Below are positions 1 to 11,987 of a stretch of DNA of 64,000 nt, piece by piece. Source of the stretch: Sclerodactyla briareus (lineage: Eukaryota > Echinodermata > Holothuroidea > Dendrochirotida > Sclerodactylidae); contig JAODTK010005916.1 of NCBI GenBank assembly GCA_026419785.1, forward strand, positions 132,052 through 196,051, written 5' to 3'. How positions within the stretch are numbered: the first letter of the stretch is position 1; each line of letters opens with the position of its first letter. The notes beneath the pieces were generated by a model. It did no database searches, had not been told where the DNA came from, and was given only the letters and a program-made list of their open reading frames with translations. The translations under genes were made by a program, and so were the position numbers.

Positions 1-645
1 AAATTCGCGCTCGCGCGTGTACTAATAGCGGTGATTTTGTCCTTCGCTTTACATATCAGCACACTCTATGGAACTTTCTACCTCATTTGCCCCCCGACTA
101 ATAAATATCTGGAGGTACAATACTCCACTACATTATCCACAACAACATTCCATTGACCTTGAAACAAAGTCACGCTCTTGTTGATTACTGACCCCTTTAG
201 CCTCCGTCGTTTCCTTCCTCTAACCACGCCGATTTGGAACTGCAGTTGGTTCGGCTATCAAATCGCTTCGATTTTCAACGCTGTGTTCTCCAAGGTAATT
301 GTACTGACGTCATGGTCATGGTTGGGACAGTAGAACTGAAGAGACGCTAAATGTCCCAACTTTGCTGGTGAGATCCTGTTATCCCAGATGTGCCGGTAAA
401 ACTCAGAAAAAAATGCGCGCTCCGTGCGCACTGGTGAACATTAGAGTGGGTACAAATTATTGAATTTCTGGCCAAAAGTCGGGGCAGCGATAAGATCGGG
501 GTCTGACAAAATGTTAAAATTTTCCACCGATTCAGAATTTGTGATCCGAAAATGTCCAGATTACCCGCGGTATATACAGCCATAAAACACGCTCGGGATA
601 AAAAAGGGGAGAAAAAAAGTGAAAAAGGAGCGACCAAGAGGTCAT
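1..645. other. Non-coding or unassigned left edge
   Basis: I see no gene or repeat I can name here. A short frame open from the first base to a stop at 154-156 is hydrophobic but too short to assign. A splice-donor-like CAAGGTAATT lies near 292 without a coding frame that supports it. Confidence 0.4.
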
Positions 646-649
646 TCCG

Positions 650-726
650 TCTATCTGGGGGCTTGAAACCAAAAGCTTTTCTTGTACGCTCCCGCGCCAC
701 CATGGTGGCGCTTCCGCTTAGATAGT
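650..726 (+). repeat. Dispersed repeat BR1, copy 1
   Basis: This copy runs from a CTATCTGGGGGCTTGAAACC-like start through an A/T-rich stretch to CCACCATGGTGGCGCTTCCG and GCTTAGATAG. The same arrangement recurs at 15700, 19228, 19956, 30033, 32665 and 37735 in both orientations, which is why I treat it as an interspersed family. The 190-bp tandem units at 14045 and 15425 are related. The core CCATGGTGGCGC includes the palindrome CCATGG. No coding capacity or known family name is evident. Confidence 0.6.
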
Positions 727-1210
727 TTTTTTGTTTGTGCCCCCGCTATGTCCTTGCCCCAGTATGAAAAGTCTGGTGACGCACTGATAAGGATGGGAAG
801 ATTTTTTTAACGGTGTTAGTGGCGCAATTACCTCAATCATAGGTCTCCCGAGTCCTTGGATTAGTGAAATGCACTCAGTGCTGACTAATTTCAAGTTTGT
901 GTGAAGTCATTCCATTTCGACAACGAGTCAGTCAGCTGACGTTCAATTGTAGCCACTCGGGAAGAGGGCCCGATTTAACGGCTTCAATAGCCAAGATGCG
1001 CTTGTGGGTGTATTTAACATCTTAATGCCCAATTCAAGCTGGAAAATGAAACAAGTACTTGTCATATCAAATTGAAGACTAACTTGAAACGGTTACCTTC
1101 CGCTTTTTTTGAGTAACTGGCATCCATAATTTGACTCTCATTCGCCAGTTAACAATAACCAAGAGTGAGCAAATAGGACCATAAATAGCACCATAATTGT
1201 CTCTAAGGAC
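727..1210. other. No gene seen
   Basis: Ordinary AT-leaning sequence with stops in all frames. I find no repeat, RNA gene or splice structure that I can support. Confidence 0.4.
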
Positions 1211-1214
1211 TCTT

Positions 1215-1352
1215 ACACATCAAAAATCCAAAGGGGAGCGGGACACCCCCCCCCCTAGACCCCTCCCCTTATAGCCTCCAAAGACAGATTGGTCAAACAC
1301 TGATATGCCCCCCCCCCCCCCAAATCAATCGGACCCTGGCGCCGCCCCTGGT
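1215..1352. repeat. Poly-C-rich dispersed element
   Basis: The stretch has GGGACACCCCCCCCCC, then ATATG followed by a run of about 14 C, and ends in GGCGCCGCCCCTG. A similar layout (GGGACACCCC, CCCCTCCCCCATAT, a C run, CCACCCCTGAG) occurs at about 35260-35352, so this is a repeat family and not isolated low-complexity DNA. The terminal CCGCCCCTG resembles the CAGGGGCGG ends of many hAT-type MITEs, but I could not identify the partner terminus. Confidence 0.4.
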
Positions 1353-1379
1353 TCAGAAACAGCTCACTGAACACTTATC

Positions 1380-2695
1380 ACTAAATTATTGATGAGGACT
1401 CGAACCAATACGCCTATAGGGTCAGGCATCCACAGAATCTGTTCTCCTATCAGTGAAGGATGAATCCGTAACTTCTTTGGACAATCGTCATCTGTTTCGA
1501 TGTGGTGCTGCTTGATCTATAAGCCCGATTTCGATACCATAGATCACAACGTTTTGAAAAACAGTTAGCAACCTACGGGTTTGTAGTGTTGCCTTGGCAA
1601 CACTGGTTCTTGCTCTACTGAGTAACAGGAGTTGGCACTCTCAATGGCGCATCGGGCATCGGGCCTTTGGGAGACATCTGCGTCATCATGGAATTATGTT
1701 CCATTCATATGCGGATGACAATCAGCATCATGTTAGTTTCAATCCTAATGACAATTCATGACGCTCTGAAAGCTGCAGGTAAACTTGGAGTTGTGCATTG
1801 AAGATATTAGGATCTTCATGCGTATAAACAAACTTAAGCTCAATGACGCAAAAACGACAGCGACTCTGTTCTCTGCAGGTATATGCCTTTGTTCATGCTC
1901 ATAGTCCGAAAACAAACAAAAATAGTGATACCGTCATCAATCCCACTGTTCTTTTGAATACTGAATATGAATAGGCCCATTCTCGTTTGTCAATCTGCAA
2001 ACTATCATTTAAGGAACATTGGCCGTTCTAGGGAAATCCCTTAGGAAGACTGTACAGAATATCATTGTCCATGCGTCCATCTCATCTCGGTTGGATTATT
2101 CTAATAGCCTTCTGTTCGGTGTTACCGAGAGTCCAAATTAAACGCTTGCAAACTGTACAAAATTCTGCGGCGCGCATTATCACTCGTGCAAGGAAATTCG
2201 GACCAGATCAGCCCGGAACCTTCAAGGACTTGCACTGGCTCCCTATAAGAGAAGAATCGAATTCAAATTGTTGCTCTTTGCTTATAAGCATATTCCGACA
2301 ACGTCAAAAGCTGTCCGAGGTAATTGAGCGACAAATTGACCGATATCCCTGGACCGTTATCTTCGTCCCTATAACAGCTTCTACTCGCGTACCTCCTGTT
2401 AAAATCTTGCAAGGATATGGTGAAAGAAAAGAAAAATATATTTTTCTCATGCTGCTGCTAGTTTATTCAAAGGCCTTCCTGTTTCTGTAAATTCAGCGGA
2501 TAGTGTGAATTCTTTCAAATCAAGACTTAAAACGCTTCTCTTCGTTAGGGCCTTTTCCAACTTGTAGCTTTGTGGCTTCCTTTCGTTGTTCACTCTGACT
2601 GCTGTTTCTATTGTGTCTTTTAGGACGTCGTTTTCTTCTTCTGTGAAGCGCATTGGTATTTGTACTCTTTGTGAATTGCGCTATATAAATCTTAC
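1380..2695 (+). mobile_element. Decayed CR1/L2-like LINE, reverse transcriptase half and 3' end
   Basis: Broken plus-strand frames give recognisable pieces of a non-LTR retrotransposon polymerase in the right order. DFDTIDHNVL lies near 1530-1555. SYADDNQ, the catalytic YADD motif, is encoded at about 1705-1725. VQNSAARIITRARKF followed by FKDLHWLPIRE is encoded at about 2150-2255. After the coding part come TGTGAAGCGCAT and GCGCTATATAAAT, the usual CR1/L2-type 3' tail. Stops and frameshifts interrupt it throughout, and the endonuclease half is absent. It is a dead, 5'-truncated copy in which the polymerase would have copied element RNA at a nicked target site. Confidence 0.8.
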
Positions 2696-2723
2696 ACATT
2701 ATTATTATTATTTATTATTATTA

Positions 2724-2757
<34 letters not shown>

Positions 2758-2778
2758 TATTATTATTATTATTATTAT
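2696..2778 (+). repeat. (ATT)n microsatellite tail of the LINE
   Basis: An almost pure TTA/ATT array begins right after the GCGCTATATAAAT tail of the upstream LINE. Position and composition fit the short-repeat 3' end on which CR1/L2-type elements prime. The Tyr/Leu-rich reading frame across it is an artefact. Confidence 0.85.
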
Positions 2779-3709
2779 AAGAGCATTCTCTGAAGCAAAA
2801 TCGCGAATCAAAACACTCAGTCGCACAAATTGAAAATTACACATCTATCCAGTCCTTTCCAAGAAGACAACCTAATACCTGGAACATACATGAGTTCATT
2901 GGCCTCTTTCCAATTATTCCGTTACTGGGGAACTAAACTGCGAAGCACAACCCGAACCTTCCCTAAACATAACTCCCACTAAACCCATAACAATTCAACA
3001 ATAACTCAAACAGAAGTGCTAGAGCTTTCTTGAGGAAAATGATCTCTCACGTCATCTGTCTATAGATTAACTGAAACGAACAATTTATTCTGATTTGGAA
3101 AACACTTGAAATACAACTAAACATTTGTTCGATCAAATTCTAGTTCCCATGGTGCATGACTAAATGGTATTTACAATCATTTGTTCAGCATGTCGTCATC
3201 GCCCTTTTTTTTTCTTTGAAGTAAAATAGAAGGAACAACAAATGAAGGAGATTCGCGTGAGGTTTGAATAGAAGCGTTACGTTCGTTCAAATAAAAACGA
3301 TCTGTACACATGCCCCCATGGATTGAAGACAATGCTCTGTTCGTGTTCGGCGAGACTTTTGCTTCAATATACTACATTTACAAAATACCGTTCCGGACGC
3401 ATTATATACCATACGGTGTCGTGATTTCATCGAGCAAGCAATGGCAGTATTCGGGGTTTCCAAAAAGAGACTGCACCTTATCCCTCAGACTTCACGCTGT
3501 AGATAGTATACAAATATAGTAAAAACTATAAACAACAAAGTTATGCCTACCCGTTCGGTACCTTCAGTCCGCACTCCTGAACTCTTGTCAACCACCCATT
3601 CCAATAACATGGAACTACGATAGTAGTACGATAATAGTAACCTCTATATCCGTATATACATATAGTACATACTAGTGAGAAAAACAGAATGAGAACGCCG
3701 CATTAACTC
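2779..3709. other. No gene seen
   Basis: AT-rich unassigned sequence between the LINE tail and the duplicated receptor block. A 69-codon open frame at 3310-3519 has no recognisable domain and I do not call it. Confidence 0.4.
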
Positions 3710-4239
3710 CTCGCTTTCACCTATGGACAGTTATCAGCCAGCTCACTTCGCGAGAATCTATAGCAAAGCAGGACCTAGTCTGAATAATGACGAATAACAA
3801 TGGATGGGCATAATGCCGCCTTAATATTGACTCGGAGGGTGATTGGCACTATATACTCCGAGTAAGGAATGCCTAACATTGATGTCATGACAAGTCACAT
3901 CTATATTTCCTTCTGTTCTGGCGATTGATTAAAATATAATATATATTAATATAATATAATATAGATATTCAAAATATTAGGTAATGTCGATACAACACTA
4001 CACTCCAAGAAAGCTCTCATCAAAAACCGAGTTTAAGAAATATGGGCAAGCTATTGATTCGAAATTATAATCATCTTCGCAAACTGATCATAACTAGTCA
4101 ACCGTTAATTTCTAGACATTTGACCAACGCGTTTTCAGAGTGTACCTCAGTATGTCCCCCACTATATGTTAATCGAATCATGGCGAATCACTTCACATCT
4201 ATCGGGGCCGCTGCATCGTTGTTCCTCGATGTTCTTCGT

Positions 4240-4471
4240 TCAACTCGTTGTACGCTGATTAGATTGGGGGACGGAATATTTCACTGTCGGTTCGAGATGT
4301 CTGATTTTCTCCTTCCACATCCCAAGGATCCTCCTGTTGCATACGTACCTACTAATACGAACACTCTGGAAGGGGTTTACGCCCGTGTGGATTAAGAGGA
4401 AATGCGTTCAACTCTTGTGAATCCGGACAGGATAACGCCCATATCCATGAACGTCCTATCAGAACAGATAT
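4240..4471 (-). CDS. Receptor gene A, exon 3: TM6-TM7 and C-terminal tail
   Basis: Last exon of a Methuselah-like secretin-family GPCR. The acceptor at 4472-4473 (CCAACAG) is followed by ISVLIGRSWIW, the start of TM6, in phase 0 with exon 2, whose end reads KEQTILYVK. TM7 is recognised from its end, YVCNRRILGMWKEKI, which copy B shows as NPLQGVFVF then VYVCNRRNLGMWKEKI. The tail continues RHLEPTVKYS to a TGA at 4240-4242. The middle of the exon is shifted out of frame relative to copy B by small indels, so TM6 and TM7 do not lie in one frame here. Copy B lacks the equivalent stop because its codon is changed. Confidence 0.75.
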
Positions 4472-5373
4472 CTGTTGGAATGAAGAATATAAATGATACC
4501 GAAATATTCGTGTATGTGCGACTATATACAGATGTAATTTGTTTAGTTGTTTGTTGTTTGTTTTTTTCGAGGAACTGAGCATCCAGATTTGAACGCCATT
4601 CAATCGGGAAGGGAGGATGTGTCGGTCCTCTGAGATTCCTCCTCTTCACAGACCTTTGTATGCCGCTGATTAAGGATTCGTTGAATTATCACCTCGCCTG
4701 AGACTCTTTAATATTTTCATGATCTAGCAATACACGAGCTGCTACACACTGCAATGTAGGTAGTGGTTTGAAAAAAATCATTTCTCACGTAACGGCCTGC
4801 CGAAACGCTTAAGTTCAACTTTTATCAATTAGCAATAAGCCATAAATTCCGTCGTTCATTGTAGTTTGGTTAACACATGAAAGTTGATGGATTCAAGTAA
4901 ACAAACCATTAGATCGCTGGTAACACACAAATGGTACTACTCTAATATCGTGGTATTATGAAGTATTCTCGTTCTTCGTGGCCTATTGAGTAATAGACGA
5001 TAATATGATTGGATGATTGATTGATTGATCGATTGATTGTTTGAATGATTGATTGATTAGTTTTACACGGACTCATGTCTATCCAATTTTACTATTTACT
5101 TCACCGAAAGGTAGCAAGAAAAGTAGTCCCCCGTTTTGCGGCATCGAGATTTGAGGTTGTACGATGACAGATTGTACAGACCTGATGCATGTGAACTGTA
5201 AATCAATATATAACGGCTACCACGATAATTCAATGGAAATTTTCAATTTGACTAGAATGTCCTTTTTTACTGTAATGTATCTCTACATGAAGCAACATAT
5301 AACACCTCTAACCATTACCTCCCACAATTTCGAAAACAATTGGTTTTTCTCCACCACCGCCTGTTGGACTCAC
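4472..5373 (-). other. Receptor gene A, intron 2
   Basis: The interval is bounded by GTGAGT (minus strand, at 5373) and by AG at 4472, and falls between TM5 and TM6. Copy B has an intron at the same place and phase, made longer by a GATA-type microsatellite. It contains a short GATTGATTGATT-like stretch at about 5014-5055. Confidence 0.7.
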
Positions 5374-7717
5374 CTTTACGTATAGAATAGTTTGCTCCTT
5401 AACAATCTTCTGCGTGGAAGGTTCGTGGCTCGTTTGACTGTTCTTTGCTTTACGAATCCCCCGTATGGTCAGAGAAAACATTAATATGTTGAACAGCAAA
5501 CACGTCATTCCCAGGACACCAAACAGAAGCAAATTGGCTAGCCCGGGGCTGATCCAACAACTCCCTTTCTCTCCGTACCATACATCTCCCCAAGCTGGGT
5601 CGTTTCTTGGAGGAGCACGCAATCGCTACAAAAAAATCGCAGGAACTACCCGCCGACTAAGAATACCTACCTCATAAAAGGTCTTTAAATACTGATGATG
5701 TAATGGTTAACTACTGGGGTCCTGACGCTAACGTACGGGCGGATAAAGCAATGGTTGCTCATCCAAATGGAAGTGCATAACCACAGGAAATGTTTATCGC
5801 CAACGATTACACACATTTTCAGTTTTCGAAGAAAGAAAGCCGCGATCAAAATCAGTTGTGCGAAGAACAAGAGCCACAATGAAGTTCATGGTGAGGGGCT
5901 CCTGGTAGGTTTCCGAAGAATTGGAATCAACCTTATTTATGAAGGTCAGAGCAAGTGCTATCAAATGACGATAAGTTTTGTGAGCGAGAGGGCACAATCA
6001 GAAGAGAGTCGCATTAGTTTTCTCATGGTTTCCTTCCTCTCGACCTCCTGTTCCATATGCCTACATGGAACATACTTTGGCGCGCCCATCGGGTTTCCAA
6101 TAAAAATTCTTTCGAGGTCAGATTATTCAAAATCATTGCAGACATGATTATGGTGTCTGATGACGAGTTCGAAAGGTCTTTTCGACTGTGCTTCCTTCGT
6201 TACGTGCAGAGAAACTATTTTAGGAGAGCATCTTCCGATTCCCGCACACGTCGCGGCAGTCGTGAAATCTCCTCGCGGAAGGAGGATATGAAGGACATTT
6301 CAGGTCTTCGTCTTGAAAAAACACACAGATACAGTCTGAGCGAAATGTTAGTATTGCTTTGACTTGTTACAAGCGTGGATATTCCTATGTCTGCAGGCGC
6401 CATTGAGTAAACCCGATTTTCGCGATGAACTATGACATAATAAATCTCTCCATATGTAAAAGCAGTAACGTTAGATCGTGGTATGCTTCCCTTGTATGTG
6501 CAATCACGTGACAACGTTGGAGTGTTTGAACACGAGAAAGATATCTCGGCCTGTTCGATGCCTAATCCAGCGCGTTCCAGTTCATCTCGAACTTGGTTGG
6601 AGTCCTCGTCATTGAAACGGATGTCATAACTTCTACGACGGAAAACAGGGCGTGAAACGTCTCCTTCTTTGCATGTTGATACTTCGATTTCGATACTCTC
6701 CGTAGTCCTCTCACTGAAAATGGAATATGCGGTTCTGTTTACTTCTTTGAGACTCATTGTTTCGCCGCTTGTGACGACCATCAGGAGTGAACCGATGCGA
6801 TCTTTGTGGATATCGACAGAGCCCCATGAGGGGAACCCTATGTCGCATTTTTGGATAGCTCGCACGTCCCCGGAGTCTCGTTGAATGATAACCCAGTAGG
6901 ACAGAACAGAACAGGGTCGTTTTCGTCGTCTTTAAAGGAGAAATCGAACGGTATCACCTGCGGCAAGGAGGGGTATTTGTCAGTAGGTAGCTCGGCGAAG
7001 GCAGGGCAGAAAAATGCATCTTCGCCACCTCTATTACACACTGCGCAATGTTTATTGCGATACCAGACACCGTTTGAGTAGGTAGGCGCAAAGTAGAAAC
7101 TACAGAGGCCCACGAGAGTTTTATTGACTGTATAATCTGGGCATGAGCTTATATCAACCTGTTCACAGGACCTTGGCTTATAATTATATTCTCTAGTGGC
7201 GTTCTCCTGAAGTTCAAAGGAAGATGCATCGCATTCCTCAGGTAAACTTCCCATAGAACAGTTTGAATCTGCGTGTATTTCCCAGAAGCGCACGTCAGAC
7301 GACGCCAGCCCGTTACAACGAGCGCAGTAAAAGTTTCTATAGGTGTAGCCTCCGATGATGTCAATACTGGTGTGTGATACTTGTACTGATCCCATGAATC
7401 CAATGGTTTCGATAGAACATCACGGACCTCCGTACAACGATTAAGCAAACTCGTGTTCTGCAGGCCAGGGGGGCAGGTATCGATCATAAAGAATCCAGAG
7501 CGTGACTGAGATAATGTATTAACACAGCTCTCTTGGAGATTACTCGTCGCATGAGGAGTGGCATTCCCGGTCCGTTTCGTCGACCAACAACAATCTCGTA
7601 TTTTGGACAGAGATCATCGCAATGACAGGGTGTTTCAGGATATTCACCAGGACACCGTGCTAGGACAACTCCTGAAGTCCACGTCGGCCCTCAGATATGT
7701 CATGAAATCACCGGGAT
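5374..7717 (-). CDS. Receptor gene A, exon 2: somatomedin-B-like motif, ectodomain and TM1-TM5
   Basis: Main coding exon of a Methuselah-like GPCR, which would sit in the plasma membrane and signal through G proteins; the ligand is unknown. The acceptor is TTGCTTTCATCACAG at 7718. An early cysteine cluster (CPGEYPETPCHCDDLCPKY, then DCCW after a shift) resembles a somatomedin-B core. Then come YTYRNFYCARCNG, YRNKHCAVCN and SFNETPGTCELSKNAT, the cysteine-rich, N-glycosylation-rich ectodomain. TM1-TM2 include LIALALTF and LTMNFIVALV. The TM4-TM5 loop has GSCWISPGLANLLLF, and TM5 ends FSLTIRGIRKAK. Donor AAAG/GTGAGT is at 5374. Several one-base frame breaks occur, for example within the DCC motif and near 6865. 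Length and exon limits match copy B. Confidence 0.85.
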
Positions 7718-8653
7718 CTGTGATGAAAGCAAATACACGAATAGCGAGAAATATTTGATAGTGAAAACGGCAAACCGTATGACCTGTTTACACTTAGTGT
7801 TTTGACATGATAATGATATGACGTCAAAGATCAGTGGGGTACAGTAACCGGTCTGGTGCGTACACGGGTTCCAAGAACAAGAAGCTGAATGATCTTTAGG
7901 AATTACCCTGGCAAAAATGACATATTTACCGATATTAAACTTGGCACATTTTCCTCTATACTCATCGCCACTGACATAGTGGGAAGAAAAAGAGATGTGT
8001 TCATCTTAACAGTTGGTGACGGTTGGAAAATGGGCCGTAGAGGTAACGCTATGGAGAAAAATGTTATCCGTACCCCCGATTGCTGTGATAGTTGCAAGCA
8101 TGCGCACTATTAACCGTTTAAAACTGCCTCATTAGTTCCCCCCAGAGGCGACAGGAAGTGTACATAGGACTGTTCCAGAAGGTCGCGCAGCAACAGATAC
8201 CTGAAGCTGATAAGATATTATGGATCTTTCCGGATCAACGGTGGCGGAATAGACCACGATATGGTATTGATAATGATTATCAGCAACACTATGTGAGCGA
8301 TCTTAATGAATGTTTGCTTCTGAGTCCTGCATGAAAACACAATTTCGATGAACCTGTCGTAGATTCGAAGATTAACCTAACACCAATCCATTCATTTCAT
8401 CTCTTACATTCAACCCACGAGCCCAGGCCTGATATTCACACTGATGATACAGAAAAATTTAGGGATGCGTTGGAGTACATTATTTTCCACGGCATATCAC
8501 GTACCATAACCGTTCAGCTTTCATGGTGTACCGTGTTCAGCACAGACGCATATCCCTAGACGTATTCGTATCCGTATAAGATAATTACGCAGACAGCGAT
8601 CATTTTGCAACTATGGCAGTATGGGCGATACAAATGATGGCCTAGTAAAGCTG

Positions 8654-8805
8654 TAATACCAGGTACCATACTATCGGGTATGAATATAATATAATTATTT
8701 AGGTATACCTCTATCGTCATGGTCACTTTTCAGGGCAGTTCCATTTGTTGGAAGCACTGTATGTCATCTGAGTTGTGAATCACTTCCCACCATCGTTACT
8801 ATTGA
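8654..8805 (+). repeat. Intron repeat unit 1 (block A)
   Basis: From AATACCAGGTACC through GTCATGGTCAC to CCACCATCGTTAC this matches 9444-9610 (AATACCAAGGTATG through CCATGGTCATATC to CCACCATCGTTAC). Block B has only one copy, at about 49226-49385. Block A therefore carries an extra internal duplication or insertion of about 790 bp. Confidence 0.6.
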
Positions 8806-9443
8806 TGCCATTGACAGTATTTAGATTCCCACTGTACTACATAGTGTCTGTCGACTGATACAACAATATAAACAATATAACATGGAAGACGAAACGGCCA
8901 TTTAATCGTGTCACCGTTGCAGTAACGACTTGGATATCAATATACAAGTGTAACCACTTACAATACGAGCCGTATGGCCCAAGAACGCAGTTGGCAATCG
9001 TGAATCAGGTAGCTAATCTTCACCATCCCGCCTCCTCGAGAACCCTGGCATTGGATACACGATTCTGCTAGCGGTAACCAATGATGCCGCAAAGTGATGT
9101 AGTCAAGAAGGAATCAAATCGCCGCCTCAGCCAAGCAGTGAGCGTCCAATCCTAGCTAGAATTTAGCATGACTGGAAGCACAACAGAGCTTGGTTCTTTG
9201 CTCAGATATCGCGACCGCCACACACCACTAGCCATTGACTTCATGACTCCATATGCCGTTCTGAGGCGTCTACTGTCGAGGTAAACGAATAACTTCGTGA
9301 CTTCCACGTTCGCGCCCCACACCTGAACTGACCCATCGGCACTGTCCGAGTTTCACCAAAAGACTGGACCTTAATGTTGGCCCATGACACCTGAAGACCC
9401 AACGGATTTGCCTCCTGCCTAAGTGGAATTGGGAATACCAAGG

Positions 9444-9610
9444 AATACCAAGGTATGATTATAATAGAATTCTCATAGGATTTAGCTGCCTTTAGTTATA
9501 CTTCTCTATTACCATGGTCATATCTCAGGGCACTTCAATATACCAAAGAAAAGATTTCATGTGGTTTGAGTTGTGGATCATTGCCCACCATCGTTACCAA
9601 TTGATTGAGG
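9444..9610 (+). repeat. Intron repeat unit 2 (block A)
   Basis: Second copy of the unit at 8654. Sequence following it (ACAACAGGAAATTG, GTTGAATTCGTGAATG, ACCTCAAGATGCCGTAACC) continues to match block B at about 49430-49500, so this copy keeps the ancestral right flank while unit 1 keeps the ancestral left flank. Confidence 0.55.
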
Positions 9611-10042
9611 CCTATCCATCAACTTAGTAGGCTTATCCAGCAACTTATTGGTCAATTGATTGACCAAGTTTTTTTCTTCTTTCCGGTGGCTACCTATTGT
9701 ACACTTATGCGACAACAGGAAATTGAAAACAATCCACCGTTGAATTCGTGAATGGGAGGTATTTTACCTCAAGATGCCGTAACCTATACAACCAGTGCAG
9801 ATCCGCACACTTTTTATTTTACTTTATTTCTTGTTGGCGGGGTTACAACAGGTCCCGTCACAGCCGGCATAACAATTGAGTGAATAATCAAGTGACCTAC
9901 TACTGAGACATTTACCATTTACCCGTAGCTAACTGATCCGAATAACTGATACCGGTACTTACTTAGGGTTTGTAAATAGAAGGATATTTGCAGATCAAGA
10001 TACAGTCAACCATTACATATGCGCTGCTACACTCTGAACAAG

Positions 10043-10161
10043 TTGGGAAAAAATACCACCTGAGCAATTTGTTTTACCCAGTCCGGGCAATATTCTACCC
10101 ATTTTAGTGAATGTTTACCCAAGCGGGGTGAAACAAATGCCCAGATGGTATTTGTACCCAA
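10043..10161. mobile_element. Small foldback (MITE-like) element in intron 1 of gene A
   Basis: The ends form an inverted repeat of about 38 bp: TTGGGAAAAAATACCACCTG at the left pairs with the reverse complement of the right end, TTGGGTACAAATACCATCTG. Repeated TACCCA blocks lie between the arms. The equivalent place in block B (about 49750) has no such sequence, so this is a copy-specific insertion. It has no coding capacity. The superfamily is unknown and I cannot settle the target duplication. Confidence 0.65.
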
Positions 10162-10989
10162 CACCCTTTAGAACGTAGACATCACTGTGTGGATTTTATG
10201 GGATATTTTCCTCAAAAGCAATATAACGTCTATATTCATGGGTTGCTGGATTAGCTCATTTAGGGCCCTTCTCACATGCTTCTAACCTATCAACCTCCCA
10301 TGCAAAATTTCACATTCATACCGCACAACACGCCCTCATCAATGGATTCCTAGCTGTTTACCGTATATTTTATACCTATACAGTCGCTCTACACGAATGA
10401 ACAATAAGTTCGTGTAACTGGTTAACCACTGGCCACGCCGATATATTACAATATGATAGCAGTTACCTCCTCTAATGAACTGATTTTCGAAACCTCATTG
10501 ATCAATTTAGATTTTAAATAGGAAATATAGGTGCCTTCAGATATTACCACATCATGAAACAGCAATCTAAGTCGGGTCTTTTCCGCAAAATGCGCCTGTA
10601 TATAGCGAAGCAAACGAGATCCTGCATCGTTGACTAGTACTACAGTCAGACTGTACTAGCTAGCTGAACACCGGGAGGAACACGGCGCAGACGCGGGTTA
10701 TCGAGTTGTGTGTCGGAGGCTTTCCCCGGATAATAGAGATTGATATTCTCAACTTGAAATAGTCAAGTCGGAAATTTCAGCATGGAGTTTCGCGAGGATC
10801 ATAACATCAGCATATGGTAGCTTTTATAACGTTGCGCCCGCAGTGATTTTCAAACACCTGGCATACTGTCAATCGTTCGTATTGTAGTGGTTATTACCAA
10901 TATTCACGACAACAACAAGACAAACATTTAAATTACGCTATACAAAGTACATCATTGCTGTGACAATTAGCGAAAGCAGTAGTGGCGAA

Positions 10990-11810
10990 CTAGATGGGTG
11001 TCTGGGTACATATTTCTAGCCATATTATCATGTTAATATTATTATTATATTTACTTCACTATTCCTTCTTCATGTCTTGGTAAAGATTCATAGTTGTTTA
11101 CTATTTTAAGTGATTTCATTCTCTATATGTTTTTGTCCTATTTGGTTCTCCATACCGTTTTTGTGATAGTTTCATCGTTACAGTAAGGGCCTCGGGTAAG
11201 TTTAGCGTCCTGGCTAACCGAGTTTTTACCTCTTATAACGTCTAAATAAAATAGAATGAAATAAAATGAGGAAGAAAAAGGGGAGCGGAGAAAACAGGAG
11301 GTAATGAAGGACGAAAGTAAATGATATCGCAGGAACAAAATACTCCCCCCCCCCTCAGGCGTAAATGCCACAATTGTTACAAGGAGATAGGATTGAACTT
11401 TTGGGATCGACAAGAGCCTGCCTGAGACCGACTTTTTTCTGATTGATATTTGTAATTTTCCAGGTTTTTTCGGCGACCGTGGCGACGTTCACGACGAGGG
11501 GGGAGGTGGAAGGTGGTCGAAGTGGGGTGGGGGGGGGGTTTGGGGCGCTTCTTTCCGTAAGGTTGCTTCCGTACACCGGTCCATCGTTACAGTTTTTTGG
11601 CAAAAAAAAAAAAAAAAAAAAAAAAAAAACATTCTTCGTGTCACGAACTCATTTCCGGTCCTATTCAGAGGTCCTTAGAAATCGGCTTGGCCGCCGCTCA
11701 GAGACCGACTCTTTGCCGCTCCGGGACCGCGGTTTCAATATCTCAGTAGTGTCAATCACCCCCACACCCCCTCCCCCCATATTTACGCCCTTGTTCCCCT
11801 CATCTTAATG
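10990..11810. other. Block-A-specific insert with poly-A run
   Basis: Block B passes directly from the equivalent of about 10930-10990 to that of 11810, so about 0.8 kb is extra here. It contains a pure run of 28 A at 11602-11629 and short C and G runs, with no intact coding frame I recognise. A poly-A run could mark a retroposed insertion in plus orientation, but I see no clean target duplication. Confidence 0.45.
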
Positions 11811-11987
11811 ATGGCACTGTGCTAGTTAATTGATTGTGCATGCTGAGGACACGGCCGAAGTTACCCATTCTTAGAAGACTGGTGTAACTTACTTCTTTGA
11901 CACGGATTACCGCCCTCGTTTTTATACTCGGTGACGTCATAATCTCTCCGTACACACCTCTTGGTGAAAACATGAAATTCAACTTAC

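Larger units (their letters stand above)
7718..11987 (-). other. Receptor gene A, intron 1
   Basis: About 4.3 kb between the signal-peptide exon and the ectodomain exon. It is bounded by GTAAGT at 11987 and AG at 7718 and has the same phase as copy B (GGC GAC TTC G / AT CCC). It holds copy-specific insertions: roughly 200 bp near 7880-8110, an internal repeat at 8654/9444, a foldback element at 10043-10161 and a poly-A-bearing insert at 10990-11810. I see no further exon in it. Confidence 0.65.

Noticed and set aside
1-156. Hydrophobic open frame at the left edge, possibly a GPCR transmembrane segment
   Set aside because: Only 51 codons with one hydrophobic stretch and no continuation matching a receptor after it. 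A chance match is likely.
2586-2780. Tyr/Leu-rich open frame
   Set aside because: Translation of the ATT array at the LINE tail.
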